Below, piece after piece: positions 1 through 8,154 of a stretch of DNA of 64,000 nt. Each line of letters starts with the position of its first letter. Positions within the stretch are counted from its first letter, which is position 1. The stretch comes from Stanieria cyanosphaera PCC 7437 (GTDB lineage Bacteria; Cyanobacteriota; Cyanobacteriia; Cyanobacteriales; Xenococcaceae). The notes beneath the pieces are model-generated. The model had not been told where the DNA came from and did no database searches. It worked only from the letters and a program-made list of their open reading frames with translations. Position numbers and translations under genes: made by a program. The stretch covers positions 248,001 through 312,000 of the forward strand of contig NC_019748.1 in the NCBI RefSeq assembly GCF_000317575.1. Direction: 5' to 3'.

Positions 1-1
1 C

Positions 2-1183
2 ATTCCTACAGCAATTCAAACTAGTTTATTGAACGCACCTTTAGCACCAGTAAAATTTTCTCGTTCCCTTCCTACTGCGGGAGAAGATGCGATCGCAGAA
101 TGTATCAGATTACTTTCTCAGAAACCTTTTGCTATTTGGGTTGGTTTTGGAGCAAGAAATGCGGCTACAGAAATCAAACAATTAGCAGAAAGAACTGGTG
201 CTGCGGTGATGTGTTCTCCCCGTGCTAAAGGTATCTTTCCCGAATCTCATCCTCAGTATTTGGGAGTGACAGGTTTTAGCGGTCATGAAACGGTACTAAA
301 TTACATGGAATCCCAACGTCCCGATTATATTTTAGTGTTGGGAACGCGCTTAGGTGAACCGACTTCTTTTTGGAGTCCAGCAATGTTACCTAATCAAGGA
401 TTTATTCATGTAGATATCGATCCAGAAGTACCTGGTACTGCCTATCCTACTGCTAATACTTTTGCCATTCATTCGGAAATTAAGGTATTTGTTAAAAATT
501 TACTGCGATATTTTCCTTCTACATCCTGTAAGGGCAATTCGCGAATTGCCCCTACCACCCGACAATCTTCTTATGGGCAAATACCATTCGCCCCTACATC
601 CCTCGTTCGTCCAGAAATCCTGATGGATGCGATCCAAAAGGTAATCGTAGAAGGTAGCGATGCGATTGTCATGGCGGAGGCTGGTAATTCCTTTGCTTGG
701 GCTACTCATCACTTAAAATTTGACCAACCCTATCGTTATCGGATCAGTACTGGTGTAGGAGCAATGGGACACGCTGCTACGGGGGTTGTGGGTGCTGCAT
801 TAGGCTGGCATGATAAAGCAATTGCGATCGCTGGTGATGGGGCAATGTTGATGAATAGCGAAATCAATACTGCCGTTAAATACGAAGCCCCAGCAGTTTG
901 GATTGTTCTCAATGATGCCCGCTACAATATGTGCGATCAAGGTATGAATTTGCAAGGTTTGAAAGGGATAGATGCCCATATTCCCCCAGCAGATTTTGTC
1001 AAAATTGCCCAAGGTATGGGTGCAGATGGTATTCGGGTTGAAAAAGAATCCGACTTAGAAGCCGCTTTAGCCAAAGCTATGGCTGCAACTATACCTTTTG
1101 TAGTCGATGTCATTATCGATCCAACTTTTCCCTCACCAATTGCAGGTAGAGTCAAGAGTTTGATGAAACAAGGCGCGAAATAA
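2..1183 (+). CDS. ThDP-dependent acetolactate synthase-like enzyme, C-terminal part
   Basis: The frame is open from base 2, so the gene begins upstream of the window and only about 393 C-terminal residues are seen (family length about 550). What remains is the central domain followed by the thiamine diphosphate (ThDP) C-terminal domain: a GDGAMLMN motif starts the Mg/ThDP site and is followed 24 residues later by the matching ND. Family enzymes decarboxylate a 2-oxoacid and join it to a second carbonyl compound, giving acyloins or acetohydroxy acids. It resembles ScyA-like paralogs rather than a clear housekeeping IlvB. The linker between the two domains is enlarged by palindromic repeat DNA at 528-597, translated in frame. 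Nearby chorismate mutase and TyrA genes suggest an aromatic 2-oxoacid substrate (inference). The N-terminal catalytic Glu is outside the window. Confidence 0.85.
   Translation: MPTAIQTSLLNAPLAPVKFSRSLPTAGEDAIAECIRLLSQKPFAIWVGFGARNAATEIKQLAERTGAAVMCSPRAKGIFPESHPQYLGVTGFSGHETVLNYMESQRPDYILVLGTRLGEPTSFWSPAMLPNQGFIHVDIDPEVPGTAYPTANTFAIHSEIKVFVKNLLRYFPSTSCKGNSRIAPTTRQSSYGQIPFAPTSLVRPEILMDAIQKVIVEGSDAIVMAEAGNSFAWATHHLKFDQPYRYRISTGVGAMGHAATGVVGAALGWHDKAIAIAGDGAMLMNSEINTAVKYEAPAVWIVLNDARYNMCDQGMNLQGLKGIDAHIPPADFVKIAQGMGADGIRVEKESDLEAALAKAMAATIPFVVDVIIDPTFPSPIAGRVKSLMKQGAK
528..597. repeat. Palindromic repeat pair inside the ThDP-enzyme frame
   Basis: A 28-bp near-perfect palindrome (528-555; arms GTAAGGGCAATTC / GAATTGCCCCTAC) is followed by a second imperfect one at about 573-597 (GGGCAAAT / ATTCGCCC). 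The short direct repeat ACATCC flanks the pair (521-526 and 596-601). The pair is translated in frame as about 25 extra residues in the interdomain linker, rich in S, T, R and P. The same palindrome family recurs at 4208, 5388 and 9847. Confidence 0.7.
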
Positions 1184-1300
1184 CAGTTATCAGTGAGCAG
1201 TTATCAGTCAACAGTTTTTTAGTTATCAATTATATGAGATAGAACAAAGAATGCTACGAATAAATCATTACTGCAGCCTGACTTTTAACTAATTCATATT

Positions 1301-1660
1301 ATGAGTACAACCAATAGTTTAGTTTATGCCAAAGCTTATCAGTTTGCTATCAGGATTGTTAATGCTTATAAACATCTAACTGAAGAAAAGAAGGAGTTTG
1401 TTTTATCCAAGCAGCTTTTGAAAAGTGGTACTTCGATTGGAGCAAATATTGCAGAAGCCAATGGAGCAATATCAAAAGCAGAATTTAAAGCAAAAATGTC
1501 AATAGCTTATAAAGAAACTTTGGAAACAAAATACTGGATATCTCTTTTAAAAGATACAGGATATATCTCAGAAAAAGCTTTTGAAAGTCTTTATCTAGAT
1601 GCCGATGAAATTGGCAAAATGCTTTTTACCATTATCCAAAATACTCAACCCAATCACTGA
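1301..1660 (+). CDS. Four-helix bundle protein, S23 / 23S rRNA-intervening-sequence family
   Basis: A 119-residue all-helical protein. The segment with LLKSGTSIGANIAEANGA around residues 44-61 is the family hallmark, and the length is normal for this family. These proteins were first seen encoded inside intervening sequences of bacterial 23S rRNA and are scattered as single genes in cyanobacteria; their molecular role is not established. There is no link to rRNA here. The last codons (…IIQNTQPNH) are the start of a 50-bp unit that is repeated in tandem downstream, so the 3' end of the gene has been copied several times. The ATG at 1301 has no strong ribosome-binding site. Confidence 0.8.
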   Translation: MSTTNSLVYAKAYQFAIRIVNAYKHLTEEKKEFVLSKQLLKSGTSIGANIAEANGAISKAEFKAKMSIAYKETLETKYWISLLKDTGYISEKAFESLYLDADEIGKMLFTIIQNTQPNH

Positions 1661-1887
1661 TGACTGATAACTGATAACTGTTAACTGAAAATACTCAACC
1701 CAATCACTGATGACTGATAACTGATAACTGTTAACTGAAAATACTCAACCCAATCACTGATGACTGATAACTGATAACTGTTAACTGAAAATACTCAACC
1801 CAATCACTGATGACTGATAACTGATAACTGTTAACTGAAAATACTCAACCCAATCACTGATGACTGATAACTGTTAACTGAAAATAC
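1638..1887. repeat. 50-bp tandem repeat array, five copies
   Basis: The motif ATACTCAACCCAATCACTGA occurs at 1641, 1691, 1741, 1791 and 1841, an exact 50-bp period. Each unit joins the last 20 bp or so of the S23-family gene, including its TGA stop, to heptamer repeats of the TGATAACTG type. The last copy is shorter because it has lost one heptamer. Copies are essentially identical, which suggests recent slippage or unequal exchange. There are no variable spacers, so it is not a CRISPR array. Confidence 0.95.
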
Positions 1888-1942
1888 CCTAATTATTCCC
1901 GATTGATTTTTAAATTGAATTTTAAATTCCAGGAGATTTATT

Positions 1943-3058
1943 GTGAACTTATTACCCGTTGGAATTCGTTCTCTTGCCGTTAGTTTTCCCAGCATTATCC
2001 GCACTAACGATTATTACAGAGAAAATTATCCCGAATTAGTAGCTCAAGCAGAGCAAAAAACCTTATCTAAAGTCTTTTCTACCACAAATTCTGATTCTAG
2101 CAATGAATTTGATCGAGAAATGCTGCCTTATCTAGCCGATCCGTTTCGAGGTACGGTAGAAAGAAGAGTATTTGCTCCTGGTGAATCGGCTTTAACTATT
2201 TCTTATCAAGCAGCCAAAGATGCGATCGCAGCAGCTAAGTTAACGGCTGAAGATATCGATCTGATGTTGGTTGGTACAATTTTCACCGATCAATTAGGGC
2301 CTGGTAATGCAGCTTTCTTAGCAGAAAAACTTGGTTTACAAGGTGCAGCTTGGAATTTGGAATCGACTTGTTCGAGTGCGGTAGCTGCTTTGCAAACTGC
2401 TTCAGCAATGGTTCAAACCCGACAGTATCATAATGTTTTAGTGGTTATCTGTACTAACTACTCTCCCTTAACCGATCCTCAAGATACTCTTTCCTTTTTA
2501 TCGGGTGATGGTGCAGGGGCATTTGTCGTTAGTCAGTTGAAACCTAATCAAGGGGTTTTAGGAACGAAAATTCTCAATACTGCTTGTACTTGCAATACTT
2601 TTTACAACGAATTAGTTATGGATGCTGAAGGTAAACCTCACATTTATATTCGTGCTGCGAAAGGTACAGGTAAAATTCTCAGCGACACTGCTACGGAATT
2701 TCTCAAAAAATGCTGTGATGGTGCTGTTAAGGCTGCTGGTGTAACTCTCAAAGATATCGATTTCTTTGCTTTCAATACTCCTACTGCTTGGTATGCCGAT
2801 GTTTGTGCCAGGGCATTAGGAATTAGTAAAGAACACACTATTAATCTTAACCATCTTTACGCCAATATCGGCCCTACTTTTCCGCTAGCCAATCTCTATC
2901 ACGGGGTGGAATCAGGCAAAATCAGGGAAAATGACTTGGTTTTAGTCTATACCATCGGTTCTGTCTCTAATGCTGGTGCTTGTGTCATGCGATGGGGTGA
3001 CGTTTCTATCAGTTATCAGTCATCAGTTAATAGTAAACAGGTTGCAATTGTTAGGTAA
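1943..3058 (+). CDS. 3-oxoacyl-ACP synthase III-like condensing enzyme, atypical active site
   Basis: This 371-residue thiolase-fold protein starts at GTG 1943 behind a good AGGAGA site at 1931-1936. The nucleophile Cys143 is in LESTCSSAVAAL and the late Asn is kept (N308 in YANIGPTFPL). The His that follows xxxP in FabH is replaced by Asn278 (FAFNTPTAW). Standard FabH enzymes use Cys-His-Asn to condense acyl-CoA with malonyl-ACP; loss of the His argues against normal decarboxylative condensation and for acyl transfer or another coupling (inference). The last 20 or so codons run into TATCAGTT-type repeat DNA, so the C-terminus beyond GDVSI is probably not conserved. Its position between the ThDP enzyme and shikimate-pathway genes suggests a specialised-metabolite role. 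Confidence 0.8.
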   Translation: MNLLPVGIRSLAVSFPSIIRTNDYYRENYPELVAQAEQKTLSKVFSTTNSDSSNEFDREMLPYLADPFRGTVERRVFAPGESALTISYQAAKDAIAAAKLTAEDIDLMLVGTIFTDQLGPGNAAFLAEKLGLQGAAWNLESTCSSAVAALQTASAMVQTRQYHNVLVVICTNYSPLTDPQDTLSFLSGDGAGAFVVSQLKPNQGVLGTKILNTACTCNTFYNELVMDAEGKPHIYIRAAKGTGKILSDTATEFLKKCCDGAVKAAGVTLKDIDFFAFNTPTAWYADVCARALGISKEHTINLNHLYANIGPTFPLANLYHGVESGKIRENDLVLVYTIGSVSNAGACVMRWGDVSISYQSSVNSKQVAIVR

Positions 3059-3063
3059 AAACG

Positions 3064-3727
3064 ATGAAAACTAACCCATCCCAAACAATTGAACAAACTT
3101 TAACTACAGGTAGCATTCGCTCTCATTTAATTAAATTGAGCATACCAATGTTCTGGGGAATGTTGACTGTTGTAGCTTTAAACCTGACTGATACTTATTT
3201 TGTTGCTCAACTGGGAACTAAACAATTAGCAGCGATGAGTTTTATTTTTCCTGTATTTGCTACTTTAGCAGGTTTAGCAATGGGTTTGGGTAATGGGGCA
3301 AGTGCGGTTATAGCTCGTGCGATTGGGGAAGGAGACAAATATAAAATTAAGCGATTAATTACCGATACTCTGGCTTTATCTATTTTAATCTCTATCGAAG
3401 GTTAAAGAAGTAAAAGAATCTTGGCAAGAAGTTTTACACATTGGTATTCCTGCTGCTGCCACTAATGCCATTTCCCCAATTGCGATCTCGCGAAGCGAGG
3501 CACTGCGTGATCGCAATTATTACCAGTATGGTTGCTACCTATGGGGCGGAAGCTGTGGCTGGTTTTGGCATTGCCTCTCGGACGAATCTTTGGCTCTAAT
3601 TGCTTTTATTGCTCTATCTGCTAGCGTTACGCCCTTAGTAGGTCAAAATTGGGGTGCTGGAAAATTAAAGCGGGTTAATCAGTCTTTTTATTGGAGTGTC
3701 ATATTTTGTCTCATTTGGGGAATTTCA
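3064..3727 (+). pseudogene. MATE-family efflux transporter, degraded
   Basis: The ATG at 3064, just after the KAS III stop, opens a good MATE N-terminus (LIKLSIPMFWGMLTVVAL, then ALAGLAMGLGNGASAVIAR-like text) that ends at 3405 after 113 residues. The next bases encode a later MATE segment (SWQEVLHIGIPAAATNAI), so the middle helices are deleted. A palindromic repeat (3482-3514) is then inserted, and a one-base loss near 3580 shifts the frame before SASVTPLVGQNWGAGKL. Similarity stops near 3727, where a functional protein would continue to about 450 residues. The remains therefore lack most transmembrane helices and cannot form a transporter. Its position suggests that it once exported the product of this locus. 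Confidence 0.88.
3482..3514. repeat. HIP1-bounded palindromic repeat in the MATE pseudogene
   Basis: Ends GCGATC / GATCGC enclose an inner hairpin CTCGC-GAA-GCGAG followed by GCACTGCGT. An almost identical copy lies in frame in the RND pump gene at 11227-11261, with the inner stem changed in a compensatory way to CTCGGC / GCCGAG. Confidence 0.75.
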
Positions 3728-3776
3728 GAAATCATTAAAAAATCTAACAAATCAATTATTCAACTATTACATCAAC

Positions 3777-4205
3777 ATGAATCAACTAACCTTTTTACAA
3801 CATCGCCCTAGTTATCGATCTCAAACCGTTTCCTGGAGGGTTCGTGGACTTAGAGGTGCAACCACTGTAACAGAAAACTCTTCAGTCGCGATCGCAGAAG
3901 CTGTGAGAGAATTATTTGATGTCCTTCACAGCAAAAATCAATTAGATACCGATCAAGTTGTCAGTGTAGTTTTCTCTGTCACTAAAGATTTAAATGCGAT
4001 CTTTCCTGCTTCAGTAGTTCGTCATCGTCCAGGATGGGATTTAGTTCCTCTCTTAGATGTACAGCAGATGGATGTTCCAGATAGTTTACCTAGATGTATT
4101 CGGGTGCTAATTCAATTCAATACGCCTTTGCCTCAAACTGCTTTGCAACCCGTTTATTTAAGAGATGCTGCCTTATTACGTCCCGATTTGGCGATCGCGC
4201 ATTAA
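3777..4205 (+). CDS. aroH: Chorismate mutase, AroH type
   Basis: The 142-residue protein rearranges chorismate to prephenate, the branch-point step to Phe and Tyr. Similarity to Bacillus AroH runs over the full domain: RGLRGATTV (substrate Arg), SVTKDLNAIFPA, QQMDV, RCIRVLI and the C-terminal VYLRDAALLRPDLAI. The Glu of the Bacillus QEMDV motif is Gln here. The start is set at ATG 3777, about 20 residues before the conserved domain; an upstream TTG/ATG extension would run through MATE pseudogene debris. It lies 66 bp before a tyrA-type gene, so prephenate made here could feed that enzyme directly. The 5' end overlaps no intact gene. Confidence 0.92.
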   Translation: MNQLTFLQHRPSYRSQTVSWRVRGLRGATTVTENSSVAIAEAVRELFDVLHSKNQLDTDQVVSVVFSVTKDLNAIFPASVVRHRPGWDLVPLLDVQQMDVPDSLPRCIRVLIQFNTPLPQTALQPVYLRDAALLRPDLAIAH

Positions 4206-4207
4206 TC

Positions 4208-4235
4208 GTAGGGGGTATTCACGAATAGCCCCTAC
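4208..4235. repeat. 28-bp palindrome between aroH and tyrA
   Basis: Arms GTAGGGGGTATTC / GAATAGCCCCTAC directly follow the aroH stop codon. It belongs to the GTAGGGGCGAAT / ATTCGCCCCTAC family found inside several neighbouring reading frames. It could also act as a transcription terminator or mRNA-stability hairpin. Confidence 0.75.
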
Positions 4236-4271
4236 CCAAATTATTAATTAACAGTAATTAGGTAATCAATC

Positions 4272-5462
4272 ATGATCAAACAATATATTAAAGAAATCAA
4301 TGCAGAATTAATTCAATTATTAGGAAAAAAAATCGATCTTTTACGGGGCGTACAAGCCCCTGCGTCGAACGCAGGGGTCAGCCCCTTACAAGAAATAAAA
4401 AGCAATGATGATAATGAGTCAGATATTCCTTCCATTTTAAATCAAGCTGGTGTTCCTCAATTTGTTTGGCAAAATTTAGTAATTAATTGTCAAGCAGCAG
4501 TCAAAAGTAGATTACCAACTAATCTTCAAGCAAAACCGCGACGGGTTACGATTATTGGTGGAGGCGGAATGATGGGCAGCTTTTTTGCTCAAAAACTATC
4601 CGCAGCAGGACATCAAGTAACCATTCTCGGACATGATGATTGGGATAAAGCAGAAGAATTATTAAATGACAGAGATTTAGTGTTAATCTGCGTACCCATT
4701 GAATATACAACTGAAGTAATTCAAAAAACCGTTAAATATCTTTCACCTAATACAGCTTTAGCCGATCTTACCAGCATTAAAACTCCTGCGTTAAAAACCA
4801 TGCTGGAATACCATTCGGGGGCAGTAATTGGTTTACATCCCATGTTTGGTAAGGTGCAATCCTTTTTATCGCAAAAAGTTGTAGTTTGTTCGGGACGTAG
4901 AGATGAAGAATTTCAATGGTTGCTAAAACTAATCGAAGCAGACGGAGGGGAATTAATTCATTCTACTGCCGAGGAACACGATCGCATGATGGTGGCAGTC
5001 CAAGCTATTCGTCAGTTTACTACTTTTAGTCTGGGGGTTTTTCTTGCAGAACAAGAATTAGATGCCCGTCGCAGTTTAGATTTTGCTAGTCCTCCTTATC
5101 GTTTGCAACTGGGAATGATTAGTCGCTTGTTAACTCAGTCTGCACCAATGGTAATCGATATTATGCTCGCTACGACCGAATCTCGTCAGGCAATTGGTAA
5201 ATTAGCTGCTACTTATGCCCGATTAGCAAAACTAGTAAAAGAAAGCAGAAGAGAAGAGTTAATTGCCGAATTTGGCGCAATTCAAGCCTATTTAGTTCCC
5301 CAAATGGATTGTTGTCTGACAGAAAGTCATCATGTCATCAATGCATTGAGTAATTTTTTAAATGGGAAGAGACAGGAAACAGAGAACGTAGGGGCGAACC
5401 GCGGTTCGCCCCTACAGAAGGAAGAAGGTAGGAGGCAGAAGGCAGAAGCTAGTGTTTTTTGA
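4272..5462 (+). CDS. tyrA: Prephenate dehydrogenase, E. coli T-protein type
   Basis: The core is clearly E. coli TyrA-like: NAD-binding RRVTIIGGGGMMG near residue 94, then GLHPMFG, EHDRMMVAVQAIRQF and ASPPYRLQLGM. It would oxidise prephenate to 4-hydroxyphenylpyruvate. Cyanobacterial housekeeping TyrA enzymes are of a different, shorter arogenate type, so this looks like an additional copy for a special pathway. The N-terminus (KEINAELIQLLGKKIDLL) matches helix 1 of the fused chorismate mutase domain of T-proteins, but that domain is disrupted by palindromic repeat DNA (4345-4385) and probably inactive; a stand-alone mutase lies just upstream. The last 25 or so residues are encoded by another palindrome (5388-5415) and repeats. 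It forms a likely unit with aroH. Confidence 0.88.
   Translation: MIKQYIKEINAELIQLLGKKIDLLRGVQAPASNAGVSPLQEIKSNDDNESDIPSILNQAGVPQFVWQNLVINCQAAVKSRLPTNLQAKPRRVTIIGGGGMMGSFFAQKLSAAGHQVTILGHDDWDKAEELLNDRDLVLICVPIEYTTEVIQKTVKYLSPNTALADLTSIKTPALKTMLEYHSGAVIGLHPMFGKVQSFLSQKVVVCSGRRDEEFQWLLKLIEADGGELIHSTAEEHDRMMVAVQAIRQFTTFSLGVFLAEQELDARRSLDFASPPYRLQLGMISRLLTQSAPMVIDIMLATTESRQAIGKLAATYARLAKLVKESRREELIAEFGAIQAYLVPQMDCCLTESHHVINALSNFLNGKRQETENVGANRGSPLQKEEGRRQKAEASVF
4345..4385. repeat. Palindromic repeats within the tyrA mutase remnant
   Basis: Nested hairpins, GGGGC / GCCCC and CCCCTGCGT-CGA-ACGCAGGGG (4357-4377), are translated in frame as roughly 14 residues (RGVQAPASNAGVSP). They interrupt the chorismate mutase-like N-terminal helix of the TyrA protein. 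Confidence 0.7.
5388..5415. repeat. Perfect 28-bp palindrome in the 3' end of tyrA
   Basis: Arms GTAGGGGCGAACCG / CGGTTCGCCCCTAC are perfectly complementary. The palindrome is translated at the non-conserved C-terminus of the TyrA protein. It is the best-preserved member of the palindrome family in this region. Confidence 0.85.
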
Positions 5463-5639
5463 GTTTTTGCAGCGTATAAACTAGAATTCCTTGCATTCTA
5501 TCGGTATTTCTCAATAAAGGGTCAAGAAATTTATCTTCTGTTAATTCTACTCTTTTGGCAATTGATAACTGATAACTGATAACTGAAATATCTTCTGCCT
5601 CTTTCATAAAATCATTTCTAATTAATAACTCTACAAACA

Positions 5640-7670
5640 ATGAACAAACAACTTATAGATATAGAAGCTACACAGCTTAATAATGAAACTGTTAATCCTT
5701 TTGTTGAAGAAACAATTCCCACTCAACAAATAACTCAGTTAAAAGTATCTTCAGAGAAATCGCCATCGGAACAATTAATTGAAGCTTTACTAACCTATCC
5801 TGATCGCGCCATTGATATTTTAGAAGCTAACGAAGAATTAATTAATTCTGAATTAGTAGAACAAATGGAATTGGCAGCCGTCCAAATGAAAGCTAAGGGT
5901 TCAACTGATGCAGCTAATTTTCTTAAAAATATAGCCTCTCAAATCAAAAAGGCTTTAGCTGTATGCGAATTCCGTGAAGCTAATGAAGAATCTTTATCAG
6001 CTTATCATCATTTAATTGAGGTTTTACTTACCTATCCCAACCAAACTAGCAAAATTTTGGCTACTAATAAAAAGCTGCTTGATGCTGGATTATTTCAAGT
6101 TATGGAACAAATGGCAATGCAGATGTCAACCAATGGTTCTGAAAAAGCAGCAGTTTTTTTACAAGATTTGGCAGATCAATTACAAGAAGCTGGTTATCAT
6201 CAGTTACCAGCAGCACAAACAAAACGTAACTGGAAATTATGGTTTGGGGGTGCAGTTGTCTTGCTATCAGGTTTGTCAATCTTATTAATTAATCCTTTTG
6301 CTGCTAAAACTCCACCTTCTCAAGAAAGCACTTTAAATTCGGTAGTATCTTCAGATAATGCTTTACCTTTCAAAACTGTTGCTTTAGAAGCGGTAGATTC
6401 CTATCAAGTATCTCGTAATTATACTGGAACGATCGCAGCTAATCGCAGTAGTGAATTGGGTTTTGAACGGAATGGTAAATTACTTTCAATCGATGTTGAT
6501 GAGGGGCAAAAGGTTGAAACAGGTACGATTTTAGCCACTCTTGATCGCAGTTCTTTAGAAGTACAACGACAACAATTATTAGCCGAGCGATCGCAAGGAG
6601 AGGCTCAACTGCGGGAAATGCAAGCGGGTTCTCGCCCTGAAACGATTGCTGCTGCTCGTGCCAAACTAGATCAAGCTCAAGCTCAATTAGATCAAATGGA
6701 AGCAGGTTCGCGTGCTGAAACGATTGCTGCCTCTCGTGCCACGGTAACAGAATTAGAAAAACAATTAGAATTAGCTCAAAGCAAACGCGATCGCCGAAAG
6801 GGATTGTATCAACAGGGGGCAATCTCTCGGGAACAGTATGAAGAGGTAGACACAGAAGTTAATGCCCAACAAGCACGTCTCGATCAAGCTAAAAGTCAGT
6901 TAGATGAAATCCTTGCTGGTACTCGTCCCGAGGAAATTGAAGCTCAACAGGCAAAAGTTGCTGAAACCCAAAGTCAATTAGATGAATTACTTGCTGGGAC
7001 TCGTCCCGAACAAATTGACGCTCAACAAGCTGCGATCGCGCAAATCGATGCTCAAATAGCCAGTTTAGATATCGACCTCAATAAAAGTACTCTTAAAGCC
7101 CCCTTTGCTGGAACTATTGGGGCGATTAACCTTAATGAAGGCACAGCAGTTTCTGCTGGTCAGGGAGTGATTCGTTTGGTAGAAAATGGAGATATTGAAG
7201 CTCATATTGGTGTTCCTGTGGCAGAAGTTGCCCAAATTAAAACTGGTAGTACTCAATCTCTCAAAATTGGCGAAAAAATCTATCAAGCTAAAGTATCTTC
7301 AGTTTTACCCGAAGTAGATTCTGCGACTCGCACTCGAACAGTTGTCCTGAAATTAGAAGGTATAGCTGCAAACGAGATTTCTCCAGGACAAACAGCCAAT
7401 TTAGCCTTAGATCAAACTGTAGCTACCTCTGGCTATTGGTTGCCCAATACTGCATTAGTTTCTGGGGTTAGGGGTTTGTGGTCTTGTTATGTTATCGGTG
7501 AACCTATTCAAAATAATATTTACCGCGTTGCCAGAAAAGATGTAGAAGTTTTATACACAGAAGGAGAAAGAGTTTTAGTTAGGGGAACTCTGCAAAAAAG
7601 CGATCGCGTTATTGTTAGTGGGACTAATCGTCTTGCACCTGGTCAATTGGTTAGTGTCATTGGTGATTAG
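5640..7670 (+). CDS. HlyD/AcrA-type RND periplasmic adaptor with N-terminal helical repeat pair
   Basis: This 676-residue protein links an inner-membrane RND pump to an outer-membrane channel. Residues 199-217 form one membrane segment, followed by the usual adaptor layout: lipoyl half near residue 275 (NGKLLSIDVDEGQKVETG), a long coiled coil with four near-repeats of AGTRPEEIEAQQAK type, the second lipoyl half (KAPFAGTIGAINLNEG) and a beta-barrel. The unusual part is cytoplasmic: residues 46-105 and 124-184 are two copies of an approximately 60-residue helical repeat with shared LLTYP, ILEANEELI and AANFL-type positions. The pump gene follows at 8355, separated by a small antitoxin region on the other strand. 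Cargo is unknown; the locus context suggests a specialised metabolite. Confidence 0.88.
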   Translation: MNKQLIDIEATQLNNETVNPFVEETIPTQQITQLKVSSEKSPSEQLIEALLTYPDRAIDILEANEELINSELVEQMELAAVQMKAKGSTDAANFLKNIASQIKKALAVCEFREANEESLSAYHHLIEVLLTYPNQTSKILATNKKLLDAGLFQVMEQMAMQMSTNGSEKAAVFLQDLADQLQEAGYHQLPAAQTKRNWKLWFGGAVVLLSGLSILLINPFAAKTPPSQESTLNSVVSSDNALPFKTVALEAVDSYQVSRNYTGTIAANRSSELGFERNGKLLSIDVDEGQKVETGTILATLDRSSLEVQRQQLLAERSQGEAQLREMQAGSRPETIAAARAKLDQAQAQLDQMEAGSRAETIAASRATVTELEKQLELAQSKRDRRKGLYQQGAISREQYEEVDTEVNAQQARLDQAKSQLDEILAGTRPEEIEAQQAKVAETQSQLDELLAGTRPEQIDAQQAAIAQIDAQIASLDIDLNKSTLKAPFAGTIGAINLNEGTAVSAGQGVIRLVENGDIEAHIGVPVAEVAQIKTGSTQSLKIGEKIYQAKVSSVLPEVDSATRTRTVVLKLEGIAANEISPGQTANLALDQTVATSGYWLPNTALVSGVRGLWSCYVIGEPIQNNIYRVARKDVEVLYTEGERVLVRGTLQKSDRVIVSGTNRLAPGQLVSVIGD

Positions 7671-7705
7671 TCATTGGTTGATTGTAACCAGCTTAATTTT
7701 TAGTC

Positions 7706-8029
7706 TTAAGTATTACTTACCCTAATCTCTTGACTATCAATTGTGAGGGTAGTAACAGAAAAACGCAATCCTATTTGGCGAAGTATTTTATCAATAGTTG
7801 CAATTTGCGGATTACCTGATTCCGAAAGAGATTTGTAAAGACTTTCTCTTCCTACACCAGCTATTTCAGCAGTTTTTGTCATGCCTTCTGTGGCGCGAAT
7901 CACATTTTGCAATGCTACTAAAAATGACTGTATTCCATTTTCTTCAAGGGCAGCTTCTAAATATTCTTTGACAAACTCAGGATCTCTAAACTCATTACTG
8001 AAAACTTCGTCGAAACTGTTCAATTTCAT
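7706..8029 (-). CDS. HTH antitoxin of a HigB-HigA-like (HI1420-family) addiction module
   Basis: The 107-residue protein matches the addiction-module antidote family: RDPEFVKEYLEAAL near the N-terminus, then an HTH with GMTKTAEIAGVGRESLYKSLSESGNPQ and the closing LRQIGLRFSV. Such proteins bind a RelE-like toxin and repress their own operon. The frame is intact and the start is the ATG at 8029. The upstream toxin gene, which overlaps it, is broken (7995-8143), so this is an orphan antitoxin. A perfect 16-bp palindrome at 8155-8170 is a likely operator. It lies on the minus strand between the HlyD and RND genes, and so interrupts an export operon. Confidence 0.88.
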   Translation of the reverse strand: MKLNSFDEVFSNEFRDPEFVKEYLEAALEENGIQSFLVALQNVIRATEGMTKTAEIAGVGRESLYKSLSESGNPQIATIDKILRQIGLRFSVTTLTIDSQEIRVSNT

Positions 8030-8143
8030 CTTTGTACTTCTCCCATAGTTTTATTGCCTTATCGATAGAGAGTAATACCATTCTTCAAACGGAGAACGAC
8101 CATTTTCTATCTCAAGGACTGTTATTTCTTGTGGGTCTACCAT
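7995..8143 (-). pseudogene. RelE/HigB-like toxin remnant
   Basis: From the ATG at 8143 the minus strand reads MVDPQEITVLEIENGRSPFE and onward to EEWYYSLS, the N-terminus of HI1419-type toxins. It then stops at once in that frame. The adjacent frame gives the family C-terminus (DKAIKLWEKYKDEIEQF) up to a stop at 7995-7997, overlapping the antitoxin start. About half of the usual 100 residues, including the RNase core, is missing, so the product cannot be active. Confidence 0.85.
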
Positions 8144-8154
8144 ACTATCTTAAT

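Noticed and set aside
1638-1887. CRISPR-like array
   Set aside because: Units are contiguous identical 50-bp tandem copies with no variable spacers, and they contain the end of a gene.
2-5462. Canonical scytonemin gene cluster
   Set aside because: The ThDP enzyme and tyrA fit, but no ScyB-type dehydrogenase or ScyC-type cyclase is in the window, and the KAS III gene is not part of that pathway.
5449-5640. 63-residue minus-strand frame between tyrA and the HlyD gene
   Set aside because: Contains translated TGATAACTG heptamers, overlaps the tyrA end, has no ribosome-binding site and no family recognised; at most a remnant.
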